Part shown: piece after piece, positions 16,306 through 25,324 of the stretch | How positions within the stretch are numbered: position 1 is the stretch's first letter | Layout of the letters: each line of letters starts with the position of its first letter | Assembly (NCBI RefSeq): GCF_001708445.1 | Contig: NZ_CP015637.1 | Coordinates: forward strand, 1,179,001-1,243,000 | DNA length: 64,000 nt | DNA from: Pseudomonas fluorescens | Lineage (GTDB): Bacteria > Pseudomonadota > Gammaproteobacteria > Pseudomonadales > Pseudomonadaceae | Direction: 5' to 3' | Program-made: the position numbers and the translations under genes | The notes under the pieces: model-generated | Seen by the model: the letters and a program-made list of their open reading frames with translations, nothing else | Databases searched by the model: none | What the model was told of the DNA's origin: nothing

Positions 16306-16827
16306 ATGAAAACCAAAATGAAAACTGCGCTGTTGTCTATTGGCTTGTTGGTAGGGGCGACCTCCGTTGCTCACGCCGCAGATGGAACAGTGACGTTCAT
16401 CGGTTCGGTCCACTCGGGCGCCTGTTCGATCAAACCTGACTCGGTGGATCAGACCGTTCAACTGGGGGCGATCGCAAAGCATCAGTTGCAGTCGGGAGGG
16501 AAATCTACTGCCCGGCCTGTGCGTATTGAACTTGAAGGCTGCGACTTGACCGGCCTTACGGATAAGACGGTGACCACCACCTTCACCGGGGCACCGTCCA
16601 GTGCCGTGCCGGGCGCAATCGGCACTGTGGGTGGCGCGGGCGGTGTGGGCGTCATGATGACCCATGGCGGCAAACTCATCGAACTGGGCGTCCCTACAAC
16701 CCCGCAGGCCATTGGCGTCGGTGACAACACCCTGGAGTTCGGGGCCTACGTACAAGGCGCCGCTACGGATCCGATCATCCCGGGTAGTTTCAGTGCGGTA
16801 ACCAACTTCACCTTGGCTTATCAGTAA
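16306..16827 (+). CDS. Major fimbrial subunit, chaperone-usher pilus 1
   Basis: A 173-residue type-1-like pilin. Residues 1-24 are a signal peptide (SVAHA|ADG). The mature protein has two cysteines (GACSIKP and EGCDLTG) that would form the usual pilin disulfide, glycine-rich loops (GTVGGAGGVGVMM), a donor-strand N-terminus and a C-terminal NFTLAYQ beta-strand with penultimate Tyr. It is first in the cluster, followed by a strong intercistronic hairpin, which fits the most abundant subunit. The ATG at 16306 is chosen; a second ATG at 16318 and an upstream TTG at 16285 are possible. Confidence 0.88.
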   Translation: MKTKMKTALLSIGLLVGATSVAHAADGTVTFIGSVHSGACSIKPDSVDQTVQLGAIAKHQLQSGGKSTARPVRIELEGCDLTGLTDKTVTTTFTGAPSSAVPGAIGTVGGAGGVGVMMTHGGKLIELGVPTTPQAIGVGDNTLEFGAYVQGAATDPIIPGSFSAVTNFTLAYQ

Positions 16828-16832
16828 GTTGT

Positions 16833-16858
16833 TCCCCCGCCACTCAGGTGGCGGGGGA
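16833..16858 (+). promoter_or_regulatory. Intercistronic hairpin after the major pilin gene
   Basis: TCCCCCGCCA (16833-16842), 6-nt loop, TGGCGGGGGA (16849-16858): a perfect 10-bp GC-rich stem with no U-tract. It lies between the major subunit and the rest of the operon and would favour 3'-end stabilisation and excess pilin mRNA over usher mRNA. Confidence 0.75.
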
Positions 16859-16876
16859 CACTGGCGGGAGATAACG

Positions 16877-17437
16877 GTGAAAACATTCATAAACCTCGCT
16901 ATCACCTCTTCATTGGCGATGTTCATCAGCCCTTTGGTTTTCGCGCAGGCACCTGCACAAGGTGCTGGAGTCGTCACACTCGGTGGAGAGGTCATCGACT
17001 CAGCGTGCGGGCTGGAACTGGCCAGTGTCGATCAATCCATCGAGATGACGCCCGAGCCCATTGGCCGGCTCTTGCGGAACACGATAGGAGCCCCCCACCC
17101 CTTCCAGCTACGGCTGGTCAACTGCTCATTGACTCGACCTGACCCGTCGCGTCCGGGGGCAACGCTGCCTGATTGGCAGCACCTGCAAGTCACGTTCGAC
17201 GGTCCTCGCGATAGAAACGGGCGCTCGTTTGCCGCCCTCGGTGATTCACAGGGGATTGCCATTCATATCTGGGATGCGGCTGGCCAAGAGAGTGTTCCGG
17301 GCGAGCCGATGGCTCTGCTTCCGTTGGCGGAAGGTGACATGACACTTCACTACACGCTTCGCCTGGTCGGAAACGGACTGCCGCTGATGCCTGGTGCTCA
17401 CAGTGCCGCGGTGCGATTCAAGTTGGACTACTTTTGA
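16877..17437 (+). CDS. Minor fimbrial subunit (PapH-like position)
   Basis: A 186-residue pilin-type protein: signal peptide 1-23 (PLVFA|QAP), a cysteine pair (SACGLEL and VNCSLT) and the C-terminal AVRFKLDYF strand. Its position between the major subunit and usher resembles the anchor/terminator subunit PapH or FimI, but that role is only inferred from order. The GTG at 16877 is chosen with GGGAG 6 nt upstream; the longer frame from 16829 begins inside the hairpin region and lacks a signal peptide. The usher follows 19 nt later. Confidence 0.82.
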   Translation: MKTFINLAITSSLAMFISPLVFAQAPAQGAGVVTLGGEVIDSACGLELASVDQSIEMTPEPIGRLLRNTIGAPHPFQLRLVNCSLTRPDPSRPGATLPDWQHLQVTFDGPRDRNGRSFAALGDSQGIAIHIWDAAGQESVPGEPMALLPLAEGDMTLHYTLRLVGNGLPLMPGAHSAAVRFKLDYF

Positions 17438-17456
17438 ACAGTGATGGGTTGCTTTC

Positions 17457-20060
17457 ATGTTGAATGCGTCGAAGATCAAAAATAACCTCCGCCCGAGTCT
17501 GTTTGGCGGGTTGATGTCCCTGGCAGGCACTGTAGTAGCGGCCGGTGATATCGAGTTCAATACCGATGTTCTTGATCTCAGTGATCGCACCAATATTGAC
17601 TTGTCTCAGTTTGCGCGTAGCGGGTTTATTCTGCCGGGCACCTACTCGATGGTTGTACAGGTCAATAGCCAGCCTATCGCTGAGCAGTCGGTGGCGTTTT
17701 ATCCCCCTGACGATGATCCCAAGGGCAGCCAGGCGTGCTTATCGCCCGATCTGGTGGGGCAACTGGGCCTCAAAGAGTCTGGCGCCGCCCCGCTGACGTG
17801 GTGGAAAGGCGGCGAATGCCTGGATATTCAGGGGCTGCCGGGTATGGAAGTCAGTGGCGATCTGGCGAGCTCCACGCTGAATATCAACCTGCCCCAAGCT
17901 TACCTTGAGTACAGCGCCATCAACTGGGATCCGCCCTCGCGTTGGGATGACGGGGTGCCGGGGTTGCTGGTTGACTACAACGTGACCGCACAATCCAACC
18001 ACGAGAAGAATGACAGGGTTCGCCATAACGTCAGCGGTAACGGAACATTGGGGGCCAATGCCGGGGCTTGGCGTCTGAGGGCGGATTGGCAGGGACGTGT
18101 CGACAAAGACCGCGAGCGCGCGTCCAGCCAACCGAAGCTGGAGTGGAGTCGTTACTACGCGTATCGCGCCATTCCCGAGTTGAAGGCACGACTGGTGGTG
18201 GGGGAGGACTACCTGTATTCGGACCTGTTCGACAGCTTCCGCTTTACCGGTGCCGCGCTCAATTCGGATGAAAGCCAGCTACCGCCGAACTTGCGAGGTT
18301 ATGCGCCTGAAGTGGTCGGCGTGGCCAAAACCAATGCAAAGGTCATCATCAGCCAGCAGGGGCGTGTGCTGTATGAAACGCTGGTGGCGGCAGGACCGTT
18401 CCGTATCCAGGACCTTCACGACGCAGTCAGCGGCAGGTTGGATGTGCGCGTGGAAGAGCAGGACGGTTCGGTACATACCTTTCAACTTGATACGGCAGGC
18501 GTTCCTTACCTGACGCGTCCGGGACACATTCGTTATAAGTTGGCGAGTGGACGCCCGTCCAATCTTCAGTACGGGGCCGATGGCAATTTCTTCGGCAGCG
18601 GCGAGTTTTCCTGGGGGATCAGCAACGGCTGGTCTCTGTATGGCGGCGGTATCACCGATAACAACTACCATGCGGTATCGGGCGGGGTCGGTCGTGACCT
18701 GTTGGCGTTCGGCGCCATATCGCTGGATGCGACTCAGTCCCACGCCCGTGTGTGGAACGAGACACTCTCCGGCAAATCGTACCGACTTCAATACTCGAAG
18801 AACTTTGAGCAATACGACAGCCAGATCACCTTTGCCGGGTACCGCTTTTCCGAGAAAAACTATTTGAGCATGAGTGAATACCTTGATGCCCGTCATTACG
18901 GCAGGAATGGCGAGCGCGCGGGGCTCAATGAGTATGGGGAGTACAACGGAAGTTGGAAACCTATTGGCGGTAGCAAGGCACTTTATACCGCGACGATCAA
19001 TAAGCAGTTTCGCGACTTGGGCGCGACTGTGTATGCCAGTTACAACAAACAGACTTATTGGTCGCGCCCGGCCACCCATCGCTGGAACTTGTCGGCGTCA
19101 CGTTATTTTAATGTGGGGAGCGTCAAGAACATGAACATGTCCCTGAATATGTTCCGCACCCAGGAATATAACTATAAAGATAATGGCATGGCGCTGACGG
19201 TCAGCCTGCCATTGGGTCCCTCCGGCACGCTGTCGCTGGACGCTAACAGGATTGCCGGCAAGAACAACTTTTCAACGCGCTACAGTGATCGCCTCGATGA
19301 GCGTAACAGCTACCAGCTCAGCGCAAGCGACAACGCCGCCAGTGGCTACCTGAGCCATATTGGCGACCAGGCCGACATCGATCTCAGCGTCAGTACACAA
19401 GAAGGCAATAAAAGCAGCATCGGTATGTCCGCGCGCGGCGGCGGCACGCTCACGCCTTACGGTGCGGCCCTCCATCGTACCAACAGTACGGGAGGAACAC
19501 GCCTGATGGTCGATACCGCCGGGGTACCCGATGTGCCTGTGCGGGGTTACGGCACGCCGACCCGTAGCAATGCGTTTGGCAAGGCGGTCATCTCCGATAT
19601 CGGCAGCTATCAGCGTACGGCGGCCAGTATCGACCTGGAGCGTTTGCCCAACACGGTCGAAGCCACTCAGTCGGTCACGCAACTGACGCTCACCGAAGGA
19701 GCTATCGGTTATCGATCCCTGGACGTGATTTCCGGTGCAAAAGCCATGGCAGTGCTTCGCCTGCCTGATGGCAGTTCACCGCCCTTCGGCGCGACCGTGA
19801 AAAACACAAAGCAGCAAGACACCGGGATTGTGAACGACGGCGGCAATGTCTACCTCAGCGGTATTCAGGCCGGCGAGCAGATGACTGTCAGTTGGGCAGG
19901 GGCCGAGCGATGCGTCCTCACGCTCCCGGTCGTTCTACCGGCTGATGGCTTGACCGATGCCCTGCAACTGGGCTGCCGCATGGTCGCCGCTGATCAATCC
20001 TTGCCCGAACCCGCGGACCTGACCGGGAAGCACATCCATACGGAGAACACATCCTCATGA
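17457..20060 (+). CDS. Outer-membrane fimbrial usher (FimD/PapC family)
   Basis: An 867-residue usher, the standard length, that would form the outer-membrane secretion pore and assembly platform. Signal peptide about 1-28; periplasmic N-terminal domain about 30-150 (IEFNTDVLDLSDRTNIDLSQ and FARSGFILPGTYSMVVQVN); 24-strand barrel from about 160, with the plug segment around LPPNLRGYAPEVVGVAKTNA; two C-terminal domains ending with a Cys pair (ERCVLTL and QLGCRM). The frame is open throughout. Its stop overlaps the chaperone start by 4 nt. The usher itself looks intact although its partner chaperone is interrupted. Confidence 0.93.
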   Translation: MLNASKIKNNLRPSLFGGLMSLAGTVVAAGDIEFNTDVLDLSDRTNIDLSQFARSGFILPGTYSMVVQVNSQPIAEQSVAFYPPDDDPKGSQACLSPDLVGQLGLKESGAAPLTWWKGGECLDIQGLPGMEVSGDLASSTLNINLPQAYLEYSAINWDPPSRWDDGVPGLLVDYNVTAQSNHEKNDRVRHNVSGNGTLGANAGAWRLRADWQGRVDKDRERASSQPKLEWSRYYAYRAIPELKARLVVGEDYLYSDLFDSFRFTGAALNSDESQLPPNLRGYAPEVVGVAKTNAKVIISQQGRVLYETLVAAGPFRIQDLHDAVSGRLDVRVEEQDGSVHTFQLDTAGVPYLTRPGHIRYKLASGRPSNLQYGADGNFFGSGEFSWGISNGWSLYGGGITDNNYHAVSGGVGRDLLAFGAISLDATQSHARVWNETLSGKSYRLQYSKNFEQYDSQITFAGYRFSEKNYLSMSEYLDARHYGRNGERAGLNEYGEYNGSWKPIGGSKALYTATINKQFRDLGATVYASYNKQTYWSRPATHRWNLSASRYFNVGSVKNMNMSLNMFRTQEYNYKDNGMALTVSLPLGPSGTLSLDANRIAGKNNFSTRYSDRLDERNSYQLSASDNAASGYLSHIGDQADIDLSVSTQEGNKSSIGMSARGGGTLTPYGAALHRTNSTGGTRLMVDTAGVPDVPVRGYGTPTRSNAFGKAVISDIGSYQRTAASIDLERLPNTVEATQSVTQLTLTEGAIGYRSLDVISGAKAMAVLRLPDGSSPPFGATVKNTKQQDTGIVNDGGNVYLSGIQAGEQMTVSWAGAERCVLTLPVVLPADGLTDALQLGCRMVAADQSLPEPADLTGKHIHTENTSS

Positions 20061-20818
20061 TGCTGAATACGCGCCTCACACGCCAGGCTTTCACGCTGCT
20101 GGCCCTGGGCTTGAGCCAGAGCGCCCATGCCGCTGTCGGCCTGGATCGTACCCGAGTGATTTTTGATGGTGGCAAAGATGCCACCAGCGTGAACATCACC
20201 AATAACAACACGCAGCTGCCGTATCTGGCCCAGGGCTGGATCGAGGATGAAGAGGGCAAGAAAATCACCACGCCCCTGATCGTCCTGCCGCCGGTTCAAC
20301 GTTTGGAGCCCGGCAAACAAAGCCAGGTGAAAGTTCAGGCGTTACCCGCGGCCAAGTCGCTGCCCCAGGATCGGGAGACGGTGTTCTACTTCAACCTGAG
20401 GGAGATTCCACCGCGCAGCGATAAAGCCAATACCCTGCAAATTGCGCTGCAGACCCGGATCAAACTGTTCTATCGACCGCAATCCATTGCGCCCAGCCAG
20501 CAAGACTTGTCCAACCCCTGGTAGGAAAAGCTGATCCTGACCCGCGCAGGCGAGCGTTATCAGGTCAACAACCCTACGCCTTACTACGTGACCCTCGTGG
20601 ATGCACGCAGCACCAAGGACGGCAAAACCGTGCCGGGCTTCGAACCCGTGATGGTCCCGCCCAAAGGTTCGTTGGACCTGGGGCCAACGGCCCAGGTACT
20701 CGGCACGAGCCCTTACCTGGCCTACGTGAATGATTACGGTGGCCGTCCGCTACTGGCCTTCACCTGCAGTGGCGACACTTGCAAAGTGAACGCGCACGCT
20801 TCAACGCCCAATGAGTAG
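20057..20818 (+). pseudogene. Periplasmic fimbrial chaperone interrupted by an in-frame amber codon
   Basis: FimC/PapD-type chaperone of 253 codons. The signal peptide ends SAHA|AVG, and the first Ig domain has VGLDRTRVIFDGG and the ETVFYFNLREIPPR motif that binds subunits. At codon 156 a TAG (20522-20524) follows NPW. The same frame then continues without interruption as EKLILTRAGERYQVNNPTPY, a typical second Ig domain, to a TAG at 20816-20818. In relatives this position is commonly glutamine, so a CAG-to-TAG change is the simplest cause. The product would stop after domain 1 and should not support assembly unless the codon is suppressed, read through, or a sequencing artefact. Confidence 0.88.
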
Positions 20819-20839
20819 GGCCTGCTGCCGGAGAACGTC

Positions 20840-21415
20840 ATGAAGTCGCACACTGTGAAGGCCTTGGGTGGCCTGTTGCTGGCCTTTGTGGGGGGCGTGC
20901 ACGCCGCGGATGATGTCGAAGGCATGAATGGAATGCTGAACATCTCCGGGGCCATGCATGAAACGCCCTGCAGCCTGGAGATGACATCACTGCATCAAAC
21001 GATTGATCTGGGCGCTGTGTCGACCAGCCGGTTGCAACGCCCCGGCGATCAGGCCACTCCCGTGGCATTTCAACTGCGTTTTACCGACTGCCACCGCACC
21101 GCCGGCAGCATCCGCAGTGAACGGACGGGGAACCTGACATGGAGTGCCTTTCAACCCGTACTGTCGGTGGCGTTCCTCGCGCCGGCCGATGCCGATGACC
21201 CCCGGCTGGTCAAGGTGCAAGGTATCACCGGGATGGGGCTGCGGCTGACCGATGCACTGGGGCGTGACGTGCAGCTGGGGTCAAGGGGCGAACCTTTGTT
21301 CCTGCCTCTGGGCGGTAACACCCAGACCTGGCATGTACAGCCCACCCGCACTCCCGCGCCGCTGAGCAGCGGGGCATTCAGGGCCGTGGTGGATTTCAGG
21401 CTCAATTATGAGTAG
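20840..21415 (+). CDS. Fimbrial minor subunit
   Basis: A 191-residue pilin-type protein with signal peptide 1-22 (VHA|ADD), a cysteine pair (TPCSLEM and TDCHRT), the NISGAMHETPC donor-strand region and the C-terminal VVDFRLNYE strand. It resembles the second gene of the cluster more than the major pilin, with a similar long charged loop. It begins 22 nt after the end of the chaperone gene with GGAG upstream. Possibly a tip adaptor; position in the fibre cannot be told from sequence. Confidence 0.82.
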   Translation: MKSHTVKALGGLLLAFVGGVHAADDVEGMNGMLNISGAMHETPCSLEMTSLHQTIDLGAVSTSRLQRPGDQATPVAFQLRFTDCHRTAGSIRSERTGNLTWSAFQPVLSVAFLAPADADDPRLVKVQGITGMGLRLTDALGRDVQLGSRGEPLFLPLGGNTQTWHVQPTRTPAPLSSGAFRAVVDFRLNYE

Positions 21416-21425
21416 GGGGAGAACG

Positions 21426-21920
21426 ATGGCAACCGCAACCGGCCCGTGGGCCATTCTTATCGGTGCTGGGCTGCTATGGGCGCTTGGCCAGGGTGTGCAA
21501 GCTGACACCAGTTTGACCATCCGCGCGACCATCATCGCGCCGCCACCGTGTGTGATCAACAGCGGCAGTACGCTCAATGTGCCGTTTGGCAATGACCTGC
21601 TGACGTCGAGGATCGACGGCGTGAACTATCGCCGGAATGTGCCTTACACCGTCAGGTGCGACTCGCCCTTCAGCAACGCGTTGACGCTGGAGCTCAAGGG
21701 CACCGGGGCTGCGTTCGACAATCGTGTGCTCGTGACCCGCAAGGCGGACCTGGGGGTCAAGCTGTTCGTCAACGGCGCTGACTGGCCGCTGAATACCGCC
21801 GTGAACTTTACCTACCCCAACGTTCCGGTCGTGCAGGCGGTCCCCGTCAAACGCGCGGGTAGCAAACTGACGGGAGGGGCATTCGATGCGGCTGCCACTC
21901 TTGTGGTCGATTACCAATGA
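21426..21920 (+). CDS. Fimbrial minor subunit (FimG/PapK-like)
   Basis: A 164-residue pilin-type protein with signal peptide 1-26 (GVQA|DTS), the pattern IIAPPPCVINSGSTLNVPFG and RIDGVNYRRNVPYTVRC, and C-terminal AATLVVDYQ. The PPPC-I-N-G and DGVNYR features are shared with the next gene, so the two are paralogues and probably stacked adaptor subunits near the tip. The ATG at 21426 is chosen with GGGGGAGA immediately upstream; the longer reading from 21408 has no separate ribosome binding site. Confidence 0.82.
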   Translation: MATATGPWAILIGAGLLWALGQGVQADTSLTIRATIIAPPPCVINSGSTLNVPFGNDLLTSRIDGVNYRRNVPYTVRCDSPFSNALTLELKGTGAAFDNRVLVTRKADLGVKLFVNGADWPLNTAVNFTYPNVPVVQAVPVKRAGSKLTGGAFDAAATLVVDYQ

Positions 21921-21933
21921 AGAGAAACGATCA

Positions 21934-22413
21934 ATGACATGTTGGCAGCAGCGAGCGTTGCTCGCCTTGTGGTCGCTCGGCCTTTGCAGTGGTGCATCGG
22001 CCAACCTGACGTTCAGCGGAACGCTGAATGAGCCCCCGCCGTGCACGATTGATGCGGGCAACACGATTGAAGTCGATTTTGGCGATGTCGGAATAAAGCG
22101 GGTCGACGGGGTGAAATACCGCAGAGGGGTGGGTTACACCATCAGCTGTGGCGCCGACACGCTTCCCTGGCAACTGAAGCTGAGTGTCAACGGTACGGCA
22201 ACGGCTTATGACCGCTCAGCGGTGCAGACCAGTGTGCCGGCGTTGGGCATTCGGATTTATCAGAACAACCTGCCATTTCAACTCAATACGCCATTGGATA
22301 TCAGCCTGTCGTCACCGCCGGTATTGGAAGTGGTGCCTGTCAAACAGCCCGGCGCGACCCTGCTTCCCGCAAGGTTTGCCGCGGTGGCCACGCTATTGGC
22401 TGAATACGAGTAG
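21934..22413 (+). CDS. Fimbrial minor subunit (paralogue of the preceding gene)
   Basis: A 159-residue pilin-type protein: signal peptide 1-23 (GASA|NLTF), LNEPPPCTIDAGNTIEVDFG, RVDGVKYRRGVGYTISC and C-terminal VATLLAEYE. Clearly related to the gene before it along its whole length (PPPC, DGV-YRR, VVPVK). It starts 13 nt after that stop. A tandem duplication is the likely origin. The ATG at 21934 is chosen over the longer frame because the signal peptide then begins properly. Confidence 0.82.
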   Translation: MTCWQQRALLALWSLGLCSGASANLTFSGTLNEPPPCTIDAGNTIEVDFGDVGIKRVDGVKYRRGVGYTISCGADTLPWQLKLSVNGTATAYDRSAVQTSVPALGIRIYQNNLPFQLNTPLDISLSSPPVLEVVPVKQPGATLLPARFAAVATLLAEYE

Positions 22414-22424
22414 GAGCTGAGTCC

Positions 22425-22973
22425 ATGGGACATGAACGCGTTCATAGGGCTTGGCCATGTGCCGGGCTGGTATTACTGCTGACCTTGGGCCTGATGCCCC
22501 AGGGGCATGCGGCGGACAACCTGAGGTTCAAGGGCAATCTGGTTGAAGAGGCCTGCACGATCCGTCCGGGTGATGAGGCCATCACGCTGGAACTCTGGGA
22601 CGTTACCAGCAAGCACCTTTATATCAACACACGTACACAGGGCCGGGGGTTCAAGCTGCACCTGGAGGACTGCGACACCACGATTGGCAACACGGTCACC
22701 ATCACATTTGGCGGCAGAGAAAACGCCGAGCTCCCCGGATTGTTCGCGCTGGATGGTGGAAGTGGTGCCTCCGGTATCGGGATCGGTTTAGAGACGCCGA
22801 GCAACAAGCCTTTGCCCCTGAACACCGTCAGTGACGAACACCGGCTGAGTAATGGCAGCAACGTGATTGAACTCAAGGCCTATGTGCAGGGAGAGCCTAA
22901 GGCCATCAGGGATCAAACCATCGGGCATGGTGCGTACCGGGTGACCTCGACTTTTACCCTGGACTATCCGTAG
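22425..22973 (+). CDS. Fimbrial subunit related to the major pilin
   Basis: A 182-residue pilin-type protein: signal peptide 1-29 (PQGHA|ADN), cysteine pair (EEACTIRPG and EDCDTT), glycine-rich GGSGASGIGIGLETPSNKPL resembling the GGAGGVGVMM region of the first gene, and C-terminal TSTFTLDYP. The similarity to the first gene suggests a second polymerising or shaft-adaptor subunit. GGAG precedes the start after an 11-nt gap from the previous stop. It is followed by the first of two adhesin copies. Confidence 0.82.
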   Translation: MGHERVHRAWPCAGLVLLLTLGLMPQGHAADNLRFKGNLVEEACTIRPGDEAITLELWDVTSKHLYINTRTQGRGFKLHLEDCDTTIGNTVTITFGGRENAELPGLFALDGGSGASGIGIGLETPSNKPLPLNTVSDEHRLSNGSNVIELKAYVQGEPKAIRDQTIGHGAYRVTSTFTLDYP

Positions 22974-23097
22974 GTGTGAATCGTCATCCGTAGGCTGGAA
23001 ATGACCTTAGCCAAACTTCAAATCCCTTCTGGACGGCCAAGGCATGGACCGATGTCCTGCGGGCAGCGTTTGGGTAGAGAAACGACGAGAGATCAAC

Positions 23098-24069
23098 ATG
23101 AAACGACTATATGGAGTCATGGGGCTTCTTATACTGATGGGTGTTGCGACGACCGTGAGAGCAACTGATTGCCGAGTGAACGGCGGGGTGTGGACATTTG
23201 TAGGGGCCGGCGGGACGCTAAACCTGCGAGTTCCCGTCACCGTCCGACTGGGGGCGGACAGAACCCGCATCGTGCTTGAAGGGGTGAGGCTGGAGTGCCG
23301 GTTCTCTGGCTTTGGTGGTAGCCAACCCTGGTATACGGATTACTGGGCAACGTCGGCAAGAGTCGGCCCCGCGTGGGTGCCCGGCCCAAAATTCACTCGC
23401 GAAGGCACCGGCTTGCGCATCAATGGGACCCACTATAACTCTCCGGTGCCGAACGGTATCCGCATGACGACCATGCCTAATAACGGCGTGGGTTACCCGG
23501 TCGATGTCACGCCCTATATTCTGGTACGCAACAGCCCAACGAACCCTATTGATGTTCGAATAGGCGATGTCCTCGGAGGGTTAAATCTTGAGCAGACAAA
23601 CAATTATAATACCGGCAGCGCAGCGCTTGCCCTGACCTACACTGCCGCCAACAACTTCTCCATCTCCCCATCCACCTGCACGATCAACAATAACAATCCA
23701 ATCGACATAGACTTCGGCAACGTCCACCAGCGCGCAATCGGCACCGACCCACTGACAACCACCATTCGCAGGGACCGCCGGCTCACCTACTCATGCCCGG
23801 ATGGCGGCATCAACACACCGATCACCATCAGCTACAAAGGCACCCCATCGGCGTTTGATACACGGCTCCTCAGGATGAGCAATCCGGACGTGGGCACTGC
23901 CCTGGTTCGTGGCGGTTCTGCGGTGCAGGTCGGCGGTTCGTTCCTGACCCGTATTACCAACAGCGGGGGCGGTGACGATGTGACGTTTACGCTCGTTCGG
24001 CGAGCCGGGTCGCTGCCTGCCGCTGGAGCCATCAGTGGCACCGGCGTACTCGTGATGGGGGTGCCGTGA
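23098..24069 (+). CDS. Two-domain fimbrial tip adhesin, copy 1
   Basis: A 323-residue protein: signal peptide 1-22 (TVRA|TDC), an N-terminal putative receptor-binding domain (about residues 23-183, with CRVNGG, TVRLGADRTRIVLEGVRLEC and an NSPTNPIDVRIGD end) and a C-terminal pilin-like domain (about 184-323, STCTINNNNPIDIDFGNVH, then LTYSCPDGG) that would be capped by the chaperone. This two-domain layout is that of FimH/MrpH-type adhesins. The ligand is unknown. Only MKRLYG at 23098 gives a signal peptide, with GAGAGA upstream; an extension to 23044 is leader sequence. The last 423 nt are nearly identical to copy 2. Confidence 0.8.
   Translation: MKRLYGVMGLLILMGVATTVRATDCRVNGGVWTFVGAGGTLNLRVPVTVRLGADRTRIVLEGVRLECRFSGFGGSQPWYTDYWATSARVGPAWVPGPKFTREGTGLRINGTHYNSPVPNGIRMTTMPNNGVGYPVDVTPYILVRNSPTNPIDVRIGDVLGGLNLEQTNNYNTGSAALALTYTAANNFSISPSTCTINNNNPIDIDFGNVHQRAIGTDPLTTTIRRDRRLTYSCPDGGINTPITISYKGTPSAFDTRLLRMSNPDVGTALVRGGSAVQVGGSFLTRITNSGGGDDVTFTLVRRAGSLPAAGAISGTGVLVMGVP
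23647..24069 (+). repeat. Duplicated pilin-domain segment, copy A
   Basis: This 423-nt segment aligns without gaps to 24779-25201 and differs at roughly 15 positions by eye, while the upstream halves of the two genes are much more divergent. Confidence 0.9.
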
Positions 24070-24235
24070 GCCACGAAGAGGTCAGGTGTTTTTACGCTGG
24101 ACTCGCGCACTTGTGAGCCTTCATTCATAGGCTGAAAACAGCCTTCGTCAAACTTCAAATCCCTTCCGGGCTGCTTAAAGCCCGGACAGATGTTCCATGG
24201 ACGGCGTTTGAGTATAGAAACAACGAGAGGTCAAA

Positions 24236-25201
24236 ATGAAACGACTCTGTGGAACCACAGCGCTCCTTATGTTTATGGCGGGGGCTACGAGCGTGAAGGC
24301 TGCTGAATGCCGTGTGAATGGAGGCTCGTGGCGGGTGATAGTCGGGGAACTCCCCCTGCAGGTCCCGGTTACAGTTACCCTGGCCGCAGATCGTACGAGG
24401 ATCATGTTGGAAGGTGCACGGCTTGAATGCAGATTTTCCCGAGGCTCACAAAGCCCGTCTTCACGACAGGACTACTGGTCAACAGGCAGTTCAACGGGGA
24501 CGCCCTGGATACCGGGCATCAAATTCAGCGGCGAAGGGGCCGGTTTACGAATCAATGGAGCGTACCGAAATATCCCTATCCCGAGTGGAATACGGGTCAC
24601 TACGCTGCCTGACAACATTACGGGTTATCCGATCGATATCACGCCTTATATTCTGGTGCGCAACAGTCCGTCCAATCCGCTCGATATTCGAATAGGCGAT
24701 AATCTCGGACGCCTGCATCTCACTGTCACCAATAACTACAACTCAAGCACAGGCAGGATCAACATTACCTACAACGCTGCCAACAACTTCACCGTCTCCC
24801 CATCCACGTGCACGATCAACAATAACAATCCAATCGACATAGACTTCGGCAACGTCCACCAGCGCGCAATCGGCACCGACCCACTGACAACCACCATTCG
24901 CAGAGACCGTCGGCTCACCTATTCATGCCCGGATGGCGGCATCAACACACCGATCACCATCAGCTACAAAGGCAACCCATCGGCGTTTGATACACGGCTT
25001 CTCAGGATGACCAATACGGACGTGGGCACTGCCCTGGTTCGTGGCGGTTCTGCGGTGCAGGTCGGTGGTTCGTTCCTGACCCGTATTACCAACAGCGTGG
25101 GCGGGGACGATGTGACGTTTACGCTCGTTCGGCGGGCCGGGTCGCTGCCTGCCGCTGGAGCCATCAGTGGCAGCGGCGTACTCGTGATGGGGGTGCCGTG
25201 A
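24236..25201 (+). CDS. Two-domain fimbrial tip adhesin, copy 2
   Basis: A 321-residue paralogue of the preceding gene in tandem. Signal peptide 1-22 (SVKA|AEC); N-terminal domain (about 23-181) shares the framework CRVNGG, TVTLAADRTRIMLEGARLEC, ITPYILVRNSPSNPLDIRIG with copy 1 but differs in most loop residues; the C-terminal pilin domain is almost identical. The leader also repeats (AAACTTCAAATCCCTTC occurs upstream of both). The pilus could therefore carry alternative tips or a mixed population. The stop is followed by 123 bp and then the convergent ferric reductase gene. Confidence 0.8.
   Translation: MKRLCGTTALLMFMAGATSVKAAECRVNGGSWRVIVGELPLQVPVTVTLAADRTRIMLEGARLECRFSRGSQSPSSRQDYWSTGSSTGTPWIPGIKFSGEGAGLRINGAYRNIPIPSGIRVTTLPDNITGYPIDITPYILVRNSPSNPLDIRIGDNLGRLHLTVTNNYNSSTGRINITYNAANNFTVSPSTCTINNNNPIDIDFGNVHQRAIGTDPLTTTIRRDRRLTYSCPDGGINTPITISYKGNPSAFDTRLLRMTNTDVGTALVRGGSAVQVGGSFLTRITNSVGGDDVTFTLVRRAGSLPAAGAISGSGVLVMGVP
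24779..25201 (+). repeat. Duplicated pilin-domain segment, copy B
   Basis: Partner of 23647-24069; equal length, no insertions or deletions, only scattered substitutions. Confidence 0.9.
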
Positions 25202-25324
25202 TCCACGGCAAGGCCAAAGCCACCGGTGACCCACGCCGGTAGCTTTGGCATTCCGTTCCGTGAATGCCGCAGGGGCACATCGACGGTGATGGGGCATGAA
25301 ACGTTATCGAGCCTCACCCTTGCT

